Shown in pieces: positions 62,706 through 64,000 of a DNA stretch of 64,000 nt. The stretch spans positions 32,556,737 to 32,620,736 of the forward strand of contig CM043869.1 of assembly GCA_023846275.1 (NCBI GenBank). Direction: 5' to 3'. This DNA comes from Vanilla planifolia (taxonomy: Eukaryota; Streptophyta; Magnoliopsida; Asparagales; Orchidaceae). A program made the translations under genes and the position numbers. The notes beneath the pieces were generated by a model that was given only the letters and a program-made list of their open reading frames with translations, ran no database searches and had not been told where the DNA came from. Every line of letters begins with the position of its first letter. The first letter of the stretch is position 1.

Positions 62706-63834
62706 ATTTCTTAATAATCCGTTAATCGGATTAATTATAATTACTGATAAATATTATATAAATACCATTAATTACTTAAATAAATTCGTAATTAATCTAA
62801 ACCCTTCTCCTTCCTCGGTCTGACGCCCGCGAACCCTAATTGACGCAATCGCCGACCAATCCAATCCTTCCGTCGAATTCCGGCGAACGCGAACAAGGAG
62901 AAACAAAATCCGATGTTCGTACTATCCTAATGTTTCAATAATGCCACTAATTTCTAATGTTCATCCAAAATTTCCGCCGAAGGAGTTCGCCCGTAAGCAT
63001 TAACTAAATTTTCCGGCGAAATGGGAAATTTTCCAGAAAATCCAAAATTTGTAAAAGACGCAAATTAGCATTCAACTAAGTCCGATTTTTCATCCACATG
63101 CTTGTGTTCATTAAGCAAAATATTTCATGCTTTTAATTTCTACTAAATAACTAATTTAATCTGAATTTCCTACCTTGCTCGCCGGCGACGGTGAAGCTCG
63201 CACGCGATCAACCGCAGCTCCTCGTCGAACGAAACCGGTACCAAAATGTTCGCGTCTGTCTCGCGAACCTCCGGTTACCAAAAGCCCCTTGGAAGGCTGC
63301 CGGAATTTACCGCCGTTCGCCGCGAACACTTCGCCTCTAGCCGCCGTTCGAAACCCTAACAGCCGAACAGTTTAGGTTAAGTACCCGGCTTAAACCGGTA
63401 ATAACCCGTTAAGACCCATTAAGCGCCGGTTGACCTTCCAAAAGCGCCGCTTAACACCCGATCAGCCGGTTAATCTCCACTGCTGATCTCGCCCGTCCGA
63501 TCCGTTTATCCGCGGCTTATCCAAACGCACGCGCAAACGCACCTCGACGAACCGCCCCGCCTTCGCTGAACCGCTCCGGTCCGGTTCACGCGCGTAAAAA
63601 AAACCAAATTCCGGTTTTAAAAAAAATCTCGGTGCTCCGAACAATCCCCAGAAAATTTCAGAAATTCCAATAGCCTCTAATTGAGCTCCTGGCTCATCCT
63701 ACTGTCGATCTGAAATCATCCAAGCCACAATTGAATTATTGGAGATTAAACATATAATTTTTACCAGGTATAACAATTATCCACAAACTTCAATTAACTT
63801 TGAAAGGGTAATTATCTTTTAAGAAATTATCTTC

Positions 63835-64000
63835 TTGTCATCTTAAGGCTTTCACAAAAGTTCTCCACATCGATAATGGTCTTTTAAGCTAACCCCTTGG
63901 TTAGACATATTTGATCTCTAATGAAAAGATGATATGTATGATAATTTGTGATTGACATACAAGTGGTGGGTCTTACATTGCTATTACATTCTCTAAATTT
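63835..64000 (+). repeat. Right copy of the direct repeat bracketing the paired solo LTRs (runs off the window)
   Basis: Partner of 56,680-56,860; see there. It begins 60 bp outside the right edge of LTR copy 2 and is still matching near the last bases of the window, so its true length is unknown. Confidence 0.6.

Larger units (their letters stand above)
60755..63775 (-). mobile_element. Solo LTR, copy 2, 3,021 bp, inverted, with ATTAT target-site duplication
   Basis: The plus strand starts TGTTACACCCCATTTTTCC and ends CCAGGTATAACA; it is the reverse complement of copy 1 over nearly its whole length. The flanking pentamers 60,750-60,754 and 63,776-63,780 are both ATTAT. Over the stretches I compared, for example the first 330 bases, identity with copy 1 is above about 90%. 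No internal coding region. The middle differs: where copy 1 has the 97-bp array, copy 2 has a 111-bp GC-rich duplication. Orientation is inferred from the same end motif as copy 1. Confidence 0.9.

Noticed and set aside
57611-63780. A single large foldback DNA transposon with 3-kb terminal inverted repeats
   Set aside because: Each arm has its own different 5-bp target-site duplication and complete TG...CA ends, so they are two separate LTR insertions.
1-64000. CRISPR arrays, bacterial operons or a phage-like system
   Set aside because: No regularly spaced identical repeats and no prokaryotic gene organisation; the window is clearly plant nuclear DNA.
1-64000. tRNA genes
   Set aside because: I looked for B-box-like GGTTCGAATCC and paired acceptor stems and found none; only a retroelement primer-binding site resembles tRNA sequence.

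Overview
The window looks like nuclear DNA of a flowering plant. The evidence is one intact seven-exon bHLH gene of a land-plant subfamily, relics of Ty3/gypsy chromoviruses and Ty1/copia elements, a decayed organellar 16S-type rRNA fragment, a decayed U6 snRNA copy, and very AT-rich, repeat-dominated intergenic DNA. I cannot name the species. No bacterial-style operon, CRISPR array or phage gene is visible.

Layout. 0-2.1 kb: a diverged tandem duplication of about 0.85 kb, then a short minisatellite. 2.1-6.8 kb: AT-rich DNA without recognisable genes. 6.8-17.3 kb: a decayed minus-strand Tekay/Del-like Ty3/gypsy element whose two LTR relics (about 6.80-7.66 and 16.44-17.31 kb) flank a plus-strand chromovirus pol relic (12.4-15.0 kb). 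20.3-20.9 kb: another plus-strand gypsy reverse-transcriptase relic. 23.3-25.7 kb: the only clear functional gene, a 286-residue bHLH transcription factor on the minus strand, with TATA box, telobox, GA-rich leader region, one probable GC-AG intron and a microsatellite in its last intron. 25.7-40 kb: mostly anonymous AT-rich DNA with a probable gypsy 3' end at 29.6 kb, a GC-richer island at 36.4 kb and a hairpin at 39.2 kb. 40-45 kb: organellar rRNA insert, minus-strand gypsy gag relic with primer-binding site, and a plus-strand copia gag-protease-integrase relic. 45-48 kb: probable LTR sequence with long TA tracts and a 116-bp minisatellite. 48.46 kb: U6 pseudogene. 49.3-50.2 kb: another non-repetitive island.

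The most striking structure is at 57.6-63.8 kb. Two copies of the same ~3.02-kb LTR lie in opposite orientation 112 bp apart. Each has intact TGTTA...TAACA ends and its own perfect 5-bp target-site duplication (AGTAC and ATTAT). They are therefore two independent insertions, both now solo LTRs, that together form a ~6.1-kb imperfect palindrome able to encode a long hairpin RNA. The arms differ mainly in internal tandem arrays. A pair of older direct repeats (56.7 and 63.8 kb) brackets the whole structure.

Apart from the bHLH gene, everything recognisable is decayed mobile or organellar DNA. Visible changes are mainly C-to-T and G-to-A, as expected of long-methylated, deaminating plant DNA. 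I found no convincing new enzymatic system; the paired inverted solo LTRs and a few unexplained GC-richer islands merit attention.
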